Assembly (NCBI GenBank): GCA_016934975.1
Contig: JAFGRV010000380.1
Location: 1-39,308 of the forward strand
DNA length: 39,308 bases
From: Spirochaetales bacterium
Lineage (GTDB): Bacteria; Spirochaetota; Spirochaetia; SZUA-6; JAFGRV01
Direction of reading: 5' to 3'
The notes beneath the pieces are model-generated. The model had not been told where the DNA came from. It searched no databases and saw only the letters and a program-made list of their open reading frames with translations. How positions within the stretch are numbered: the first letter of the stretch is position 1; each line of letters begins with the position of its first letter. Positions 1-11,649 of the stretch are shown here, in pieces. The position numbers and the translations under genes were made by a program.

Positions 1-1
1 A

Positions 2-466
2 TTACCAAATAAACAATTTATTAAAGAACAATTCTTTCTTGAATTACCCTATACGGCTCGGGAAAACAAAGACAATGTGAACAAAGCGTTGATATTAAGT
101 GAAATATTAAAAGAAGATTCGAAAATTGCCGTATTCTGGGCAGGAAGTATTCCCTATTATACGGATTTCTATTGTATCGATTTTCTCGGAAAATGTGATA
201 AATATATTGCGAGACTGGATGCGGACATAAGCGGATCGGTAAGTTGGTATAATATGAAATCTGTTCCGGGACATAATAAATATGATCTAAATTATACAAT
301 AAAGCAATTAAAACCTGATTATGCTCAAAGCTGTAAATGGGGAAAGGAAGATTTGGGATATTACATGTTGAATCATTATGTAGAAATTGAAAAAAACAAT
401 TATACGTTTTTTATCAAGCCGGATGCATTGAAAAATAACCTATTCATATCCGTCAACAAAAAATAA
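2..466 (+). CDS. C-terminal part of a membrane glycosyltransferase-like protein (truncated by window start)
   Basis: Frame stays open from base 2 (LPNKQFIKEQFFLELPYTARENKDNVNKAL...) to the stop at 466. It resembles the soluble C-terminal tail of the GT39-like proteins downstream and lies 8 bp before the next gene. Confidence 0.55.
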   Translation, partial: LPNKQFIKEQFFLELPYTARENKDNVNKALILSEILKEDSKIAVFWAGSIPYYTDFYCIDFLGKCDKYIARLDADISGSVSWYNMKSVPGHNKYDLNYTIKQLKPDYAQSCKWGKEDLGYYMLNHYVEIEKNNYTFFIKPDALKNNLFISVNKK

Positions 467-474
467 TACTTGAT

Positions 475-2100
475 ATGATTAAAATATTTACAATTATACG
501 ACAATCTTTATCATCTCAAAAACTAATAGATACAATTATAATTGCCGTATGTTCTTTTATCATTTTATTTATGGGAATACAATTATTATCAATGGAATAC
601 GGCCGGGATCAGGGAGTTTTCTCAACTGTTGCGGATATCCTCGCACACAATGGATCTTTATATAAGGACGCATGGGATTTAAAACCTCCGGGTATTTATT
701 ATGTTTATTATTTTGCGGAATGTATTTGGGGTGATACCATGCTTTCAATCAGATTACTTGAATTGCCCGCACTTCTTTCAATGCTTATTGCATTCATCAT
801 TTTATCCGGACGGTATATTAATGACTGGCGTCCCGGACTTATCGCCGCAACTTTTGTAATGATCACGACAATCGAAATTGGATTCTGGAATACGGCACAA
901 ACCGAGACTTTTGGAGGGATTTGTATAATCTGGGGACTGGTCGCTGCCGGTTCAGGTCAAAACGGTATATTCCGATTGATAACCTGGATATGCTTTATGA
1001 TTGCAGGCTTGTTTTTTACATGGTCTGCCTTTTTTAAACCGACCTTTTGTTTCACATTCATTATTGGTATATTCTATTCTTACTTTATAATTTCAGAACC
1101 GAAAAAATTATCCGAATTCGCAATAAAAAAAATAAGCTTTATTGGTTCCGCGTACGTTATCGGGGCATTGATCATCATTGCAATCAACATGATTCCATTA
1201 ATGATAAGCGGGAGTATACATTATGCAGTTGATATTTATATGAATTTTCTTCCGGAGTATATATCCTTAAGTTTTCAGGAATCCTCATTCCTGGATAATG
1301 TCATACTTTTTTTTGTACGGTGGCCCGGCATAATTAAATTTATTATCCTGCCCGGATTAGCTATCTTTTTATTCATTCCCGGCAAGAATCAAAAAGAGAT
1401 TGAAGGCTTGATGTTATTCGCTGGTATAATACTCATCATATTATTGACCATCATCCTGCAGGGAAAATTCTTTGAATATCATTACAATGCTTTGATTTAT
1501 ATGACACTTTTAATTTCATTATGGGGGTATTGTAAATCACTTAAATACATAAAATTTAAATCACCGGTTATAATTTTCATTCTTCTTTTATATGCTTTCT
1601 ATTTTCCCAGATATGAACTTGCAGCAATGAGTAAGAGAATCTCCGGTCTGTTACATCCTCAAAACCGCATAGAACTAAATGATAAATTATATTCCATTTA
1701 TGATGTCAATATGGAGACAAATAGGTTTGTAGCTCATTGGATTAAATGTAATACAAAAGCCGAAGATGCCATATATATTTGGGGTTTTGAATCGATAATA
1801 TATGATTTATCCGACAGGAAGCCGGCAAGTCGTTATATTTTCAATCTTGCTCAGAGAGTAAACTGGACGAATGATCCGGCCCGAAAGGAACTTATGCGCG
1901 AGTTGCAGCAAACAATGCCTGCAGTTATTGTGGTCGTTAAAAATGACCGGCATTTTCATATAACAGGAAATAATAAAGACAGCCTGGAGACTTTATTTGA
2001 ATTTGCCGCCTTACATAATTTTATTGAGCAATATTACCGATATCATTTTACAAAAGAAGATCTTGATGTTTATCTATTAAAGGATCCGGTAATAGAATAA
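475..2100 (+). CDS. GT39/ArnT-like multi-pass membrane glycosyltransferase
   Basis: 541 aa, many TM segments, N-terminal loop 'MEYGRDQGVFSTVADILAHNGSLYKDAWDLKPPGIYY' typical of the dolichyl-phosphate-mannose mannosyltransferase-like superfamily. Confidence 0.75.
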   Translation: MIKIFTIIRQSLSSQKLIDTIIIAVCSFIILFMGIQLLSMEYGRDQGVFSTVADILAHNGSLYKDAWDLKPPGIYYVYYFAECIWGDTMLSIRLLELPALLSMLIAFIILSGRYINDWRPGLIAATFVMITTIEIGFWNTAQTETFGGICIIWGLVAAGSGQNGIFRLITWICFMIAGLFFTWSAFFKPTFCFTFIIGIFYSYFIISEPKKLSEFAIKKISFIGSAYVIGALIIIAINMIPLMISGSIHYAVDIYMNFLPEYISLSFQESSFLDNVILFFVRWPGIIKFIILPGLAIFLFIPGKNQKEIEGLMLFAGIILIILLTIILQGKFFEYHYNALIYMTLLISLWGYCKSLKYIKFKSPVIIFILLLYAFYFPRYELAAMSKRISGLLHPQNRIELNDKLYSIYDVNMETNRFVAHWIKCNTKAEDAIYIWGFESIIYDLSDRKPASRYIFNLAQRVNWTNDPARKELMRELQQTMPAVIVVVKNDRHFHITGNNKDSLETLFEFAALHNFIEQYYRYHFTKEDLDVYLLKDPVIE

Positions 2101-2148
2101 TAAATTTTACCATCGAAATAAAAATAGAAAATTAAAAAAGAGGAGAAA

Positions 2149-3669
2149 ATGCAATCGATCAATAAAAAAAATGAAAAATATAAATATGTAATTATCGGTT
2201 TACTATCGGCTTTCATACTGTTGAATTGTCTCATCTGCATAAGTCAGGCTTTATTTGCATCCCTTGATCATGATGAACTTCAACATTTACATATTGCATG
2301 GAACATGAATAATGGGAAGATCCTTTTCAAGGATTTCTTTGAGCATCACGGACCTGTATATAGCCTGATAAATGCATCCCTCTGGAAATTATTTCAGTTG
2401 ACTCCGGGAATTAATGTAATCCTCATTTTTCGCATGGAAAGTCTATTCTATCTTTTTTTAACTCTCATATGCATATTTCTGATCGCAAAAAAAATATTTA
2501 CATCAAACCTCTGGGGATTATTATCCGTAGCCATAATTTCTTCACTCGCTTTTTTTCAGGATAAAGGGACGGAGATCAGGCCTGATGTTCTTCAAAATCT
2601 TTTTATGGTTGCGGCAGTTTATTTTGTTCTCGTTGCCATCGATTCAAAAAAATGGTACCACATCTGTCTTTCCGGCTTAGCAATGGGGTTGATGTTCTTG
2701 TGTAACACAAAAGCAGGAATAGCCATTTTTGCTGTTTTTATATTTCTGATAATAAATCATTTTTATAGCAGAAAAAGTTTTAAGACAACCTTTCAGGATT
2801 TTATATTATTTTCAATTCCCATTATCTTTTTATTATTAATCTTTTGTATTTATTTTCTTATTAACAATACACTCAATGAATTCCTGTATTATGTATTTCG
2901 TTTTCCATTTATGCTCATTAACGGTAACAGTACTCAACTCCCGGTTCAATATTTAAAATTTTTTATAAAGAATCAACCCATCTTTTTGGTTCTTTCAGGA
3001 ACCGGCCTATTTTTACTTATTAAAAATTTTGTGATAAGGAGAAATCAACCCAAAGATGATCAACCTTTATTCTTCCTGCTTATCTTTACAATAATTGTTA
3101 CATCCACCTGCCTGTTACCGCTTTACAAACAGCATTATTTATCTTTTCTACCGTTCCTTGCCCTATCCGCTGTTTTCTGTATTAAAGAAATCTCTATTTT
3201 TCTCAATAGAAAATTTCATGATTCCAAAAGACTTCATGCGATTGAAATCATCCTGATTTTCCTCATCTTTTCAGGTCTTACAATATATCCCGTGAACAAT
3301 ATGCTCTTAACTCATGATGAATTTAAATTCACGAAACAAAAAAAATTCACCCAATATATTATAGATACCATTGATCGGCAGCAGGAGATCCAAATTATTT
3401 GGACTGATGCAGGAGGCTACATGTTCAATAATGATTTTCAATATTATTGGATGTCCGCGGCCGATTCTATTGCTGTTTTCAAAGCAATAGAGGGGTATGA
3501 TGTATTCGGTAAAAAACTCATCCGGAAAATGGAAGAGGAACAACTCCGGTATTTTATCGCCACTGAATCCGAATTCCAATACTTTTGGCCCGATGGATAT
3601 GTGTTTGAATATATAAAAAATAATTTTTATCAGCATGATGTTTTTCCCGCTTTATGGATCAGACATTAA
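2149..3669 (+). CDS. GT39-like membrane glycosyltransferase
   Basis: 506 aa, multi-TM, 'LDHDELQHLHIAWNMNNGKILFKDFFEHHGPVYSLINA' loop; AGGAG ribosome-binding site upstream. Confidence 0.72.
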   Translation: MQSINKKNEKYKYVIIGLLSAFILLNCLICISQALFASLDHDELQHLHIAWNMNNGKILFKDFFEHHGPVYSLINASLWKLFQLTPGINVILIFRMESLFYLFLTLICIFLIAKKIFTSNLWGLLSVAIISSLAFFQDKGTEIRPDVLQNLFMVAAVYFVLVAIDSKKWYHICLSGLAMGLMFLCNTKAGIAIFAVFIFLIINHFYSRKSFKTTFQDFILFSIPIIFLLLIFCIYFLINNTLNEFLYYVFRFPFMLINGNSTQLPVQYLKFFIKNQPIFLVLSGTGLFLLIKNFVIRRNQPKDDQPLFFLLIFTIIVTSTCLLPLYKQHYLSFLPFLALSAVFCIKEISIFLNRKFHDSKRLHAIEIILIFLIFSGLTIYPVNNMLLTHDEFKFTKQKKFTQYIIDTIDRQQEIQIIWTDAGGYMFNNDFQYYWMSAADSIAVFKAIEGYDVFGKKLIRKMEEEQLRYFIATESEFQYFWPDGYVFEYIKNNFYQHDVFPALWIRH

Positions 3670-3886
3670 GAAGCCGCAGCCCTGATAAATTTAAACAATG
3701 CTGTGGCGACATATCTTCGGAACATAGAAAATGGAAATAAAGAACCGGGTATAGACTTATTTTATTTTATGTTGTAATATAAAATAAAACAACAGGCTTA
3801 TAGCTGTGTTCTCTGCAATGTTGCTGATGATACAAAGGTAATAAAGCGAGGGTATTGCGTTGTATTTTTTTTTTAAAGAATGAGAA

Positions 3887-4564
3887 ATGAAAATATTACT
3901 AATAGAAGACGATAAAAAAACCGGCGGATTCATTATCAAAGGCTTGAAACAAGCCGGTTATGTTGTCGAGTATTCATGCGATGGTGTGGATGGTCTCTTC
4001 CGGGCAACAACAGAAAATTATGATCTGGCTATTATCGATATCATGCTTCCTCAACTTGACGGATTCAGTATCATAGAGAAACTCCGGCAGGAAAAAATTA
4101 TTACACCTATTATAGTCCTTAGTGCCAAAAGTAGTGTAGATGACCGGATAAAAGGACTTCAAAAAGGTTGTGATGATTATCTTGTTAAGCCTTTCGCTTT
4201 TTCAGAACTCCTGGCAAGAATACAGGCTTTGATCCGGAGAGCGAATGCTTCTGCCGAACCATCAACATTGACAGTCGGTGATCTCTCGATTGATCTGTTA
4301 AAACGCAGGGTAACACGTGGATCAGATCGTATCGACATCCAGCCTCTGGAGTATGCGCTTCTTGAATACCTTATGCGCCATGCCGGTCGTATTGTATCCA
4401 AAACCATGATAGTAGAGAATGTGTGGGAATATAATTTCGATCCACAGACAAATGTTGTCGAGGCGAGGATCTGTAAGTTGAGAGATAAGATCGATCGTCC
4501 GTACAAAAACAAACTGATCCATACGGTAAGAGGGTTTGGATATATCCTTGAAGAAAAAATATAA
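3887..4564 (+). CDS. OmpR/PhoB-family response regulator
   Basis: Receiver domain (MKILLIEDDKKTGG..., DIMLPQLDG, KPFAFSELLARI) plus winged-helix C-terminus (VVEARICKLRDKID...IHTVRGFGYIL). Confidence 0.95.
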   Translation: MKILLIEDDKKTGGFIIKGLKQAGYVVEYSCDGVDGLFRATTENYDLAIIDIMLPQLDGFSIIEKLRQEKIITPIIVLSAKSSVDDRIKGLQKGCDDYLVKPFAFSELLARIQALIRRANASAEPSTLTVGDLSIDLLKRRVTRGSDRIDIQPLEYALLEYLMRHAGRIVSKTMIVENVWEYNFDPQTNVVEARICKLRDKIDRPYKNKLIHTVRGFGYILEEKI

Positions 4565-6170
4565 TATCTTCAAAACAGTTAAATTCAGAATCACCCTGCT
4601 TTACATCGCTCTTTTTGCATTTTCCTTCGTTTTTCTTTTTTTCTTTACATATCATCTACTGAACCGGAATTTGATACGGGGAGTCGATGAACGCCTGAAA
4701 CTTTCTTTACGCAGACTTGAAGAACGTTATCTGGTTGCCGGTGATAATAAGTTTTATGCCCCCTTTAAGAATGTTCCCGATAACATTATTTTAAAAGCGA
4801 GTAGAATTGTGGATGGTCTTTCCCTCAGATTTGTCAAAACTGAAGACCTTCATCAGCAAAAATATTATGTTTTCCTTGGTACGACGGACAGGATGATCTA
4901 TGAAATCTGGATCAGTCTAAATGGAGTGCTTTTTAAAGTGAATGGTGTGGAACTATCCCCGGAGATCGAGTTTCTTGAAAATGAATTCGAGAATGAAGCG
5001 CAGTATTTTGGAACAGACCGGATATATTTTATGATGATCTCCCCGGAAGGAAAAATCCTTGCAAATTCTGAACTTGATACATGGGGAAAATTAAAAAATA
5101 CCCCTTTTCCCAATACTCTTCACGGGAAAGCCGAATCCTATGTATTGACACTATCATACGATAAAATAAAAACCAGGGTTTTAAATCATCGTCTCCCGGA
5201 TGGCAATACATTACAAGCCGGTATAAAAATGGATGAAGAGGAAAGATTTCTCGATTATATAACGGTTATTTTTCTCGGTTTATTACTGATTACTCTGATC
5301 CTGAGCAGTGCCTGCAGCTGGTTTATCTCACATAGAGCCATGGCAGGAATTAAAAGGGTAGCCGCAACCGCTAATAATATAGGAAAAGAGGAATTGGACA
5401 GTCGTGTCTCTGTGGGAAATGAAGGCGAAGAGATCAGAGAACTTGTGGATTCATTTAATCAGATGTTGATAAGAATTCAGACTCTTATCCGTGAGATGAA
5501 AGAGGTGTCGGATAATATCGCCCATGATCTCCGAACTCCCCTGACCCGTATTAGGGGAATTATTGAGACGACTGTCAATGGAAGAGCGGAAAAGGATGAA
5601 TACAGACAGATGTGCGGGGAAGTACTCGAAGAGTGTGATCGTCTTGTTACAATTATTAATACGATGCTTGAAATTTCTCAGATGGCTTCGGGAGTGACGG
5701 AATTGAACCGGGAAAATGTAAATATAAATGAACTTTTGGAACAGGCCTGTACACTATTTTCTCCGGTGGCAGAAATTAAAAATATTACCTTGGACCTGCA
5801 AATTCCTGATGACTATCCGGTTTTTTACGGTGATAAGATACGACTCCAGAGGATGATTGCAAATCTCATCGATAATGCGATCAAATATACACCGGAGAAT
5901 GGAAAAGTAACTCTCTCTTTATCTTTAGAAGATGATTGGATCTTTATTACAGTAGAAGATACGGGTTGCGGGATCTCAGCACAGGATCAGGAATTGATTT
6001 TTAACAGATTTTACAGGTGCGACAACAGCCGCTCTCTTCCCGGTAACGGTCTTGGATTGAGTCTGGCACTTGCTATTGCAAAAATCCATAATGGTGAAAT
6101 CGATCTTAAAAGTTCACTTGCAAAAGGGACTGTTGTGAGAGTGACATTACCTCTTTTTACGAATAACTAG
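4536..6170 (+). CDS. HAMP-domain sensor histidine kinase
   Basis: Overlaps the response regulator. H-box 'VSDNIAHDLRTPLTRIRG', N-box 'NLIDNAIKYTP', 'DTGCGIS', 'GNGLGLSLALAIAKIHNGEI'; two TM segments and HAMP. Confidence 0.95.
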   Translation: MDISLKKKYNIFKTVKFRITLLYIALFAFSFVFLFFFTYHLLNRNLIRGVDERLKLSLRRLEERYLVAGDNKFYAPFKNVPDNIILKASRIVDGLSLRFVKTEDLHQQKYYVFLGTTDRMIYEIWISLNGVLFKVNGVELSPEIEFLENEFENEAQYFGTDRIYFMMISPEGKILANSELDTWGKLKNTPFPNTLHGKAESYVLTLSYDKIKTRVLNHRLPDGNTLQAGIKMDEEERFLDYITVIFLGLLLITLILSSACSWFISHRAMAGIKRVAATANNIGKEELDSRVSVGNEGEEIRELVDSFNQMLIRIQTLIREMKEVSDNIAHDLRTPLTRIRGIIETTVNGRAEKDEYRQMCGEVLEECDRLVTIINTMLEISQMASGVTELNRENVNINELLEQACTLFSPVAEIKNITLDLQIPDDYPVFYGDKIRLQRMIANLIDNAIKYTPENGKVTLSLSLEDDWIFITVEDTGCGISAQDQELIFNRFYRCDNSRSLPGNGLGLSLALAIAKIHNGEIDLKSSLAKGTVVRVTLPLFTNN

Positions 6171-6272
6171 TTTTATTACCAAAAGATAATCTTTCAGCAA
6201 TAATCCGGTAATTTCAGTGTGATATATTCAAAACAATGATCTTAACAATATAATAATGAGAAGGAGATTAAA

Positions 6273-6785
6273 ATGAAAAAAATGGTTATATTCAGCCTGG
6301 TATTTTTAGCTTTTTCCGGAGTGTTTACATCCCAATTGACAGCTGATGATATCGAGATCATTTCCCTTTCGGAGGTACCGGAAAATATAAAAGCAACTGC
6401 ATATGCTGCACTTGAAGGTGTGGTTCTCTTTGAAGTGAACGTGAAAATAAAAAAATTCGGAGAGATATACGAGCTTAAAGGAAAACTCAATGGAAAGATC
6501 TATAAATTCAAGATCAGGCCTGATGGTACTCTCATTAGTACGAAATCAGACAACGATGATGATGAGATTCCCCTTTCGGAGGTACCGGAAAATGTAAAAG
6601 CAACTGCATATACTGCGCTTCCGGGAATAGTACTTGTAGAGGCTGAACTGGAAATAAAAAAATCCGGTGAGATATACGAACTTGAAGGTAACCTTGATGG
6701 GATGGCGTACGAATTAAAAATTAAAGCTGATGGAACTCTCTTGAAAATTGAATTGGAGGAAGATGATGATGACACTAAAGAATGA
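6273..6785 (+). CDS. Secreted/periplasmic protein with two tandem PepSY-like domains
   Basis: Signal peptide (MKKMVIFSLVFLAFSGVFTSQLTA) followed by two homologous ~69-aa units starting 'LSEVPENIKATAYAAL' and 'LSEVPENVKATAYTAL'. Confidence 0.7.
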   Translation: MKKMVIFSLVFLAFSGVFTSQLTADDIEIISLSEVPENIKATAYAALEGVVLFEVNVKIKKFGEIYELKGKLNGKIYKFKIRPDGTLISTKSDNDDDEIPLSEVPENVKATAYTALPGIVLVEAELEIKKSGEIYELEGNLDGMAYELKIKADGTLLKIELEEDDDDTKE

Positions 6786-6834
6786 TTATGACTCTAAGAG
6801 AGGGAAATTAATTGAAATATAATAGTGTCAATGA

Positions 6835-7716
6835 ATGGAGATTACAAAAATGAAAAAAATAGTTAGTTTGCTATTATTTCTTATTTTATTCAATACTGGT
6901 TTTTCACAAGAAGCTTTTTTCTACAATATAGATCAACCGGACAAAGAAATTGTTCTTCCTGACATATTAAAAGAAGCTTCCGGTCTTACTGATATTGATT
7001 CATCTCATGTTGCTCTGGTTCAGGATGAAATTGGTTCGATTTTTATCTACAATTTTCAAAAAGAATCTATAATTGCGGAACATAAATTTGCCAAAAAAGG
7101 AGATTTTGAAGGACTCACCTTTACCGGTCATTCAATGTATATTTTAAGAAGCGATGGATGGCTTTTCGAATGGGTTGATTTTAGCATAAATACCAATTCG
7201 GGAAAAAAGAACAATTATAAATTACAGCTGTTAACATCAGATAATGAAGGTTTGGGATATGATTCAAAGAATAATAGACTTTTAATTGCCGCCAAAAATA
7301 AGCCTTCAGAAAAGGAAAATAAGCTTTACCGTTATATTTATGAATTTGATTTAATAACTAAAAAATTAAACAACACACCTGTCTATGCCTTAGATATAAA
7401 TAAATTAGAAAATTTTGCACAAAACAATAATATAAAATTAAACGGTAGAACAAAAAAAGGCAAATTAATAAAATTTAATTTCTTACCTGCAAGTATTGCT
7501 GTTCATCCCAAAACAGAGGATATTTATATTATTTCGGCAGCGAATTATTTAATAACAGTAGTAAACCCCAAAGGAGATGTAATTCATATGGAACCCCTCA
7601 ATAAAGAATTATTTCCTCAGGCAGAAGGAATTACATTTCTTAAAAACGGTACAATGATTATAGCTAATGAAGCTGCAGGGAAAAAACCCACATTGTTATT
7701 TTTTACTATGCGATAA
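6835..7716 (+). CDS. SdiA-regulated-like / YjiK-like beta-propeller protein
   Basis: Signal peptide; 'LPDILKEASGLTDIDSSHVALVQDEIGSIFIYNF', 'GDFEGLTF', 'DNEGLGYD', 'SIAVHPKTEDIYI', 'QAEGITFLKNGTMIIANEA'. The true start may be the ATG at 6850. Confidence 0.65.
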   Translation: MEITKMKKIVSLLLFLILFNTGFSQEAFFYNIDQPDKEIVLPDILKEASGLTDIDSSHVALVQDEIGSIFIYNFQKESIIAEHKFAKKGDFEGLTFTGHSMYILRSDGWLFEWVDFSINTNSGKKNNYKLQLLTSDNEGLGYDSKNNRLLIAAKNKPSEKENKLYRYIYEFDLITKKLNNTPVYALDINKLENFAQNNNIKLNGRTKKGKLIKFNFLPASIAVHPKTEDIYIISAANYLITVVNPKGDVIHMEPLNKELFPQAEGITFLKNGTMIIANEAAGKKPTLLFFTMR

Positions 7717-7782
7717 ATGGGTAAACCGAGGTTTACTATTGTATCTGCCAATCCGGATCAAATGAAAAAAGAAATTACAAAA

Positions 7783-7818
7783 GTTATAAAAGGTGTGGAT
7801 GCCCATACCTTTTATAAC
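7783..7818. terminator. Hairpin between convergent genes
   Basis: gttataaaaggtgtgg-atgc-ccataccttttataac: 16-bp stem (one G:T pair) with 4-nt loop, between the stop codons of the 6835 (+) and 7860 (-) genes. Confidence 0.6.
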
Positions 7819-7859
7819 CCTCATAAAAAAAATATAAATATGCAATTATATAGACTATC

Positions 7860-9155
<1,296 letters not shown>

Positions 9156-9437
9156 AAATTTATCTAAAGTTAAATGATAGGAAAACCTATAATTTCCCCT
9201 GTGGAAAACTCCCAAAAAAACTGACAATTCCCTGTCATGTGAGCTTATGTTACAACACGAGGGCAAAATAATCAATAAGAAAAATTACCATATCACCCAA
9301 AGTGAACACTCACATCGTGTTTTTTTCCAATACCAAACCTTGCATTAACACCACATCCCGCTATCACCCAAAGGTATACCTTTTTTCATCCCTTTTACCC
9401 AATAGCGTTCCGGTCCTTGGTGTGTCATAGTATTCTC

Positions 9438-10493
9438 ATGAATACGAGGAAACGTAAAGCAGACAAGACGGTAAAAAATATCGGATTTGACGAATCATTT
9501 AAAATTCTCGCGGTACACTTTTTCAGCAGGTTCAGCAAGGTCATTTCCTTACGGTTGTATGTCCAATAGATATAAAAGGATCATACACCCGTAAGGTAAC
9601 TCTGGGTTTTGCTCCGGTTTAGTAACCGGGCATTTTCCCGTATTTACAGACTTTGAACTCATCAACCTGCCTAAAAAGGCCGATGTGCTTGTGGTTGAAA
9701 CAGACAAACCGGTTACCCGGCATGTAAAGGTTTTTGATTATTTTAAGGCTTTCAATATTATCGAGTTCAAATCCGTGAACAATCCCTTTCGCGTGGCAGA
9801 GGATCTTCCCAAAATCCTCATATACACCGGGGGACTTCTGTTGAATGAGAAAAAGGCAGCGATTGCGAATACCACATTTACCGTGCTTTCATCACGGAAA
9901 CCGGAACGGTTTTTACGGGATTATAAAAACGATGTACAAAGGGTTAAAAATGGTGTATAATTAGCCAATTGAAAAAAATGTAGTAAAGAAAACGGTATTT
10001 TTCAATTGGCTTTGGAGTATTTTTATTTTATTATAAAATAAGGTAATAAAAATACTCCACAGTTTTTCAATTTAAACAAGTACCTGTGTATGTTGTTTGT
10101 GCAAATGAGGTACAAGGTGATCTGGATAGAGAACTTGCTTTAATAAAGGAGTTTTCAACGGGCAATGAACGGGTCCGGTTTATCGAAGAGGTGCTCGATG
10201 AGAGTTTAAAAGGGGATCATCTGTTAGAGGAATATATGCATATTGCTTTTTCCCTGTACAGAGGTGAGATAAATCGTGTACTTTCAAAGAAGGGAGTGAG
10301 TATGACTATTGTAGAGAAAAATATCCGGGACTGGGTTGAACAGTTGGGATTAAAAGATAAATATAAGAAAGAAGAGAAACAGAGTGTTGCAATAAAAATG
10401 CTGGAACGAGGGGATTCCGTAGAAGAGGTTATGGAGGTTATTGATTTAACCCGGGAAGAGATTATGAAGATCAAGAAGGAAATGGATGTATAA
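9438..10493 (+). pseudogene. Disrupted Rpn-like (PD-(D/E)XK nuclease / putative transposase family) gene
   Basis: N-terminal 'IGFDESFKILAVHFF' then a frameshift in a T-run (9519-9523); middle 'DFELINLPKKADVLVVETDKP...'; C-terminal 'VPVYVVCANEVQGDLDRELALIKEFSTG...' in another frame. The middle and C-terminal parts are separated by a hairpin-rich insertion. Confidence 0.65.
9960..10063. mobile_element. ~104-bp insertion with two consecutive hairpins inside the Rpn-like pseudogene
   Basis: Stem 1 AGCCAATTGAAAAA (9963-9976) / TTTTTCAATTGGCT (9998-10011); stem 2 GGAGTATTTTTATT (10014-10027) / AATAAAAATACTCC (10045-10058). Removing about 104 bp restores ...NGVYFQFKQVPVYVV... in frame. Confidence 0.5.
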
Positions 10494-10622
10494 TTCAGGC
10501 TGTCCAATAACCTTTATTGTAAAGGAATGATCGTATAGCATCGTTAAAATTATATACCTGCTCTAAACTCCAAAAAAAATCGCCTATTTCCCAAACAGAC
10601 CCATCCCCCGGGCATAAATTTC

Positions 10623-11432
10623 TCACTCAAATCTTATTGTCCCGGGATCAAAGTCCGGTTCCGGATAGTGAAGATCCATGTCTTTTAATGTCTCTATCAC
10701 AATCTCTGCAACAAGTAAGTCCCGAAACCACCGGGTTTCTGCCGGAATAATATACCAGGGGGCTTGTTTTGTGGAACATCGTGAGAGAGCGGTCTCGAAT
10801 GCCTTCATATAGTCGTCCCATCGTTCCCGTTCTTTTAAGTCTGCGGGATTAAACTTCCAGTATTTATCCGGTCTGGAAAGGCGGCGTTCAAATCGTTCTT
10901 TCTGGTAGTTTTTTGAAATATGAAGATAAAACTTTACAATCCTCGTTCCCTCATCATGCAGCAGCCTTTCAATATTATTTATATGGTCATATCGTCTTTC
11001 GATTGTTTTTTCCGGGGCGAATTTTTTTACCTTTACAATGAGAACATCCTCGTAGTGCGATCTGTTGAAAACACCGATATAGCCTTTGGAAGGGGTCTGC
11101 GCGTGGATTCTCCACAAAAAATCGTGGGCAAGTTCATGTGATGTGGGTGCTTTAAAGGAGGTGACTTTACATCCCGCCGGATTCAGGGGTCCAAGGACAT
11201 TACGGATCGTTGAGTCTTTACCCCCGGCATCCATGGCCTGAAAAACAATCAAAAGGGATTGTTTTGATTCGGCATAGAGTACTTCCTGAAGTTCCTGCAG
11301 CTTCTCCGTTTGTTCCCTGAATCTTTCTTTTCCCTCGTCTTTGTCCATTTTCCCTTTATATTCCGTGTCGATTTTATCAAGCCGGACACTATCACCCTCT
11401 TTTACACGGAAATCTTTTATATCAATACCCAT
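10623..11432 (-). CDS. ppk2: Polyphosphate kinase 2 family protein (polyphosphate:nucleotide phosphotransferase)
   Basis: 'LLIVFQAMDAGGKDSTIRNVLGPLNPAGCKVTSFKAPTSHELAHDFLWRIH', 'GVFNRSHYEDVL', 'RYDHINNIERLL', 'WKFNPADLKERERWDDYMKAFE'. Confidence 0.93.
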   Translation of the reverse strand: MGIDIKDFRVKEGDSVRLDKIDTEYKGKMDKDEGKERFREQTEKLQELQEVLYAESKQSLLIVFQAMDAGGKDSTIRNVLGPLNPAGCKVTSFKAPTSHELAHDFLWRIHAQTPSKGYIGVFNRSHYEDVLIVKVKKFAPEKTIERRYDHINNIERLLHDEGTRIVKFYLHISKNYQKERFERRLSRPDKYWKFNPADLKERERWDDYMKAFETALSRCSTKQAPWYIIPAETRWFRDLLVAEIVIETLKDMDLHYPEPDFDPGTIRFE

Positions 11433-11649
11433 ATTTGTTACCTCCCATGAGAGATGAGTAAAAGTATAGTGTGACCTCCTTTTTTTTTCAACACAACCTT
11501 GGGAATTCCTTAAAACAACGGTGCCGGCCAGTCATTACGGTATCGGTGAAATCGGTAAACACCATCAGACAAAAAACTGATTGTCCGCGATAGAATAAGG
11601 TATTACATTATTAATGGAAGTATGTTGGAGGTTTTCATACTGTTTTGCG

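Noticed and set aside
9291-9383. Direct repeat TATCACCCAAAG (9291, 9362) and palindrome AAAGGTATACCTTT (9370-9383)
   Set aside because: Real in sequence but short and single-locus; not enough to call an element or operator.
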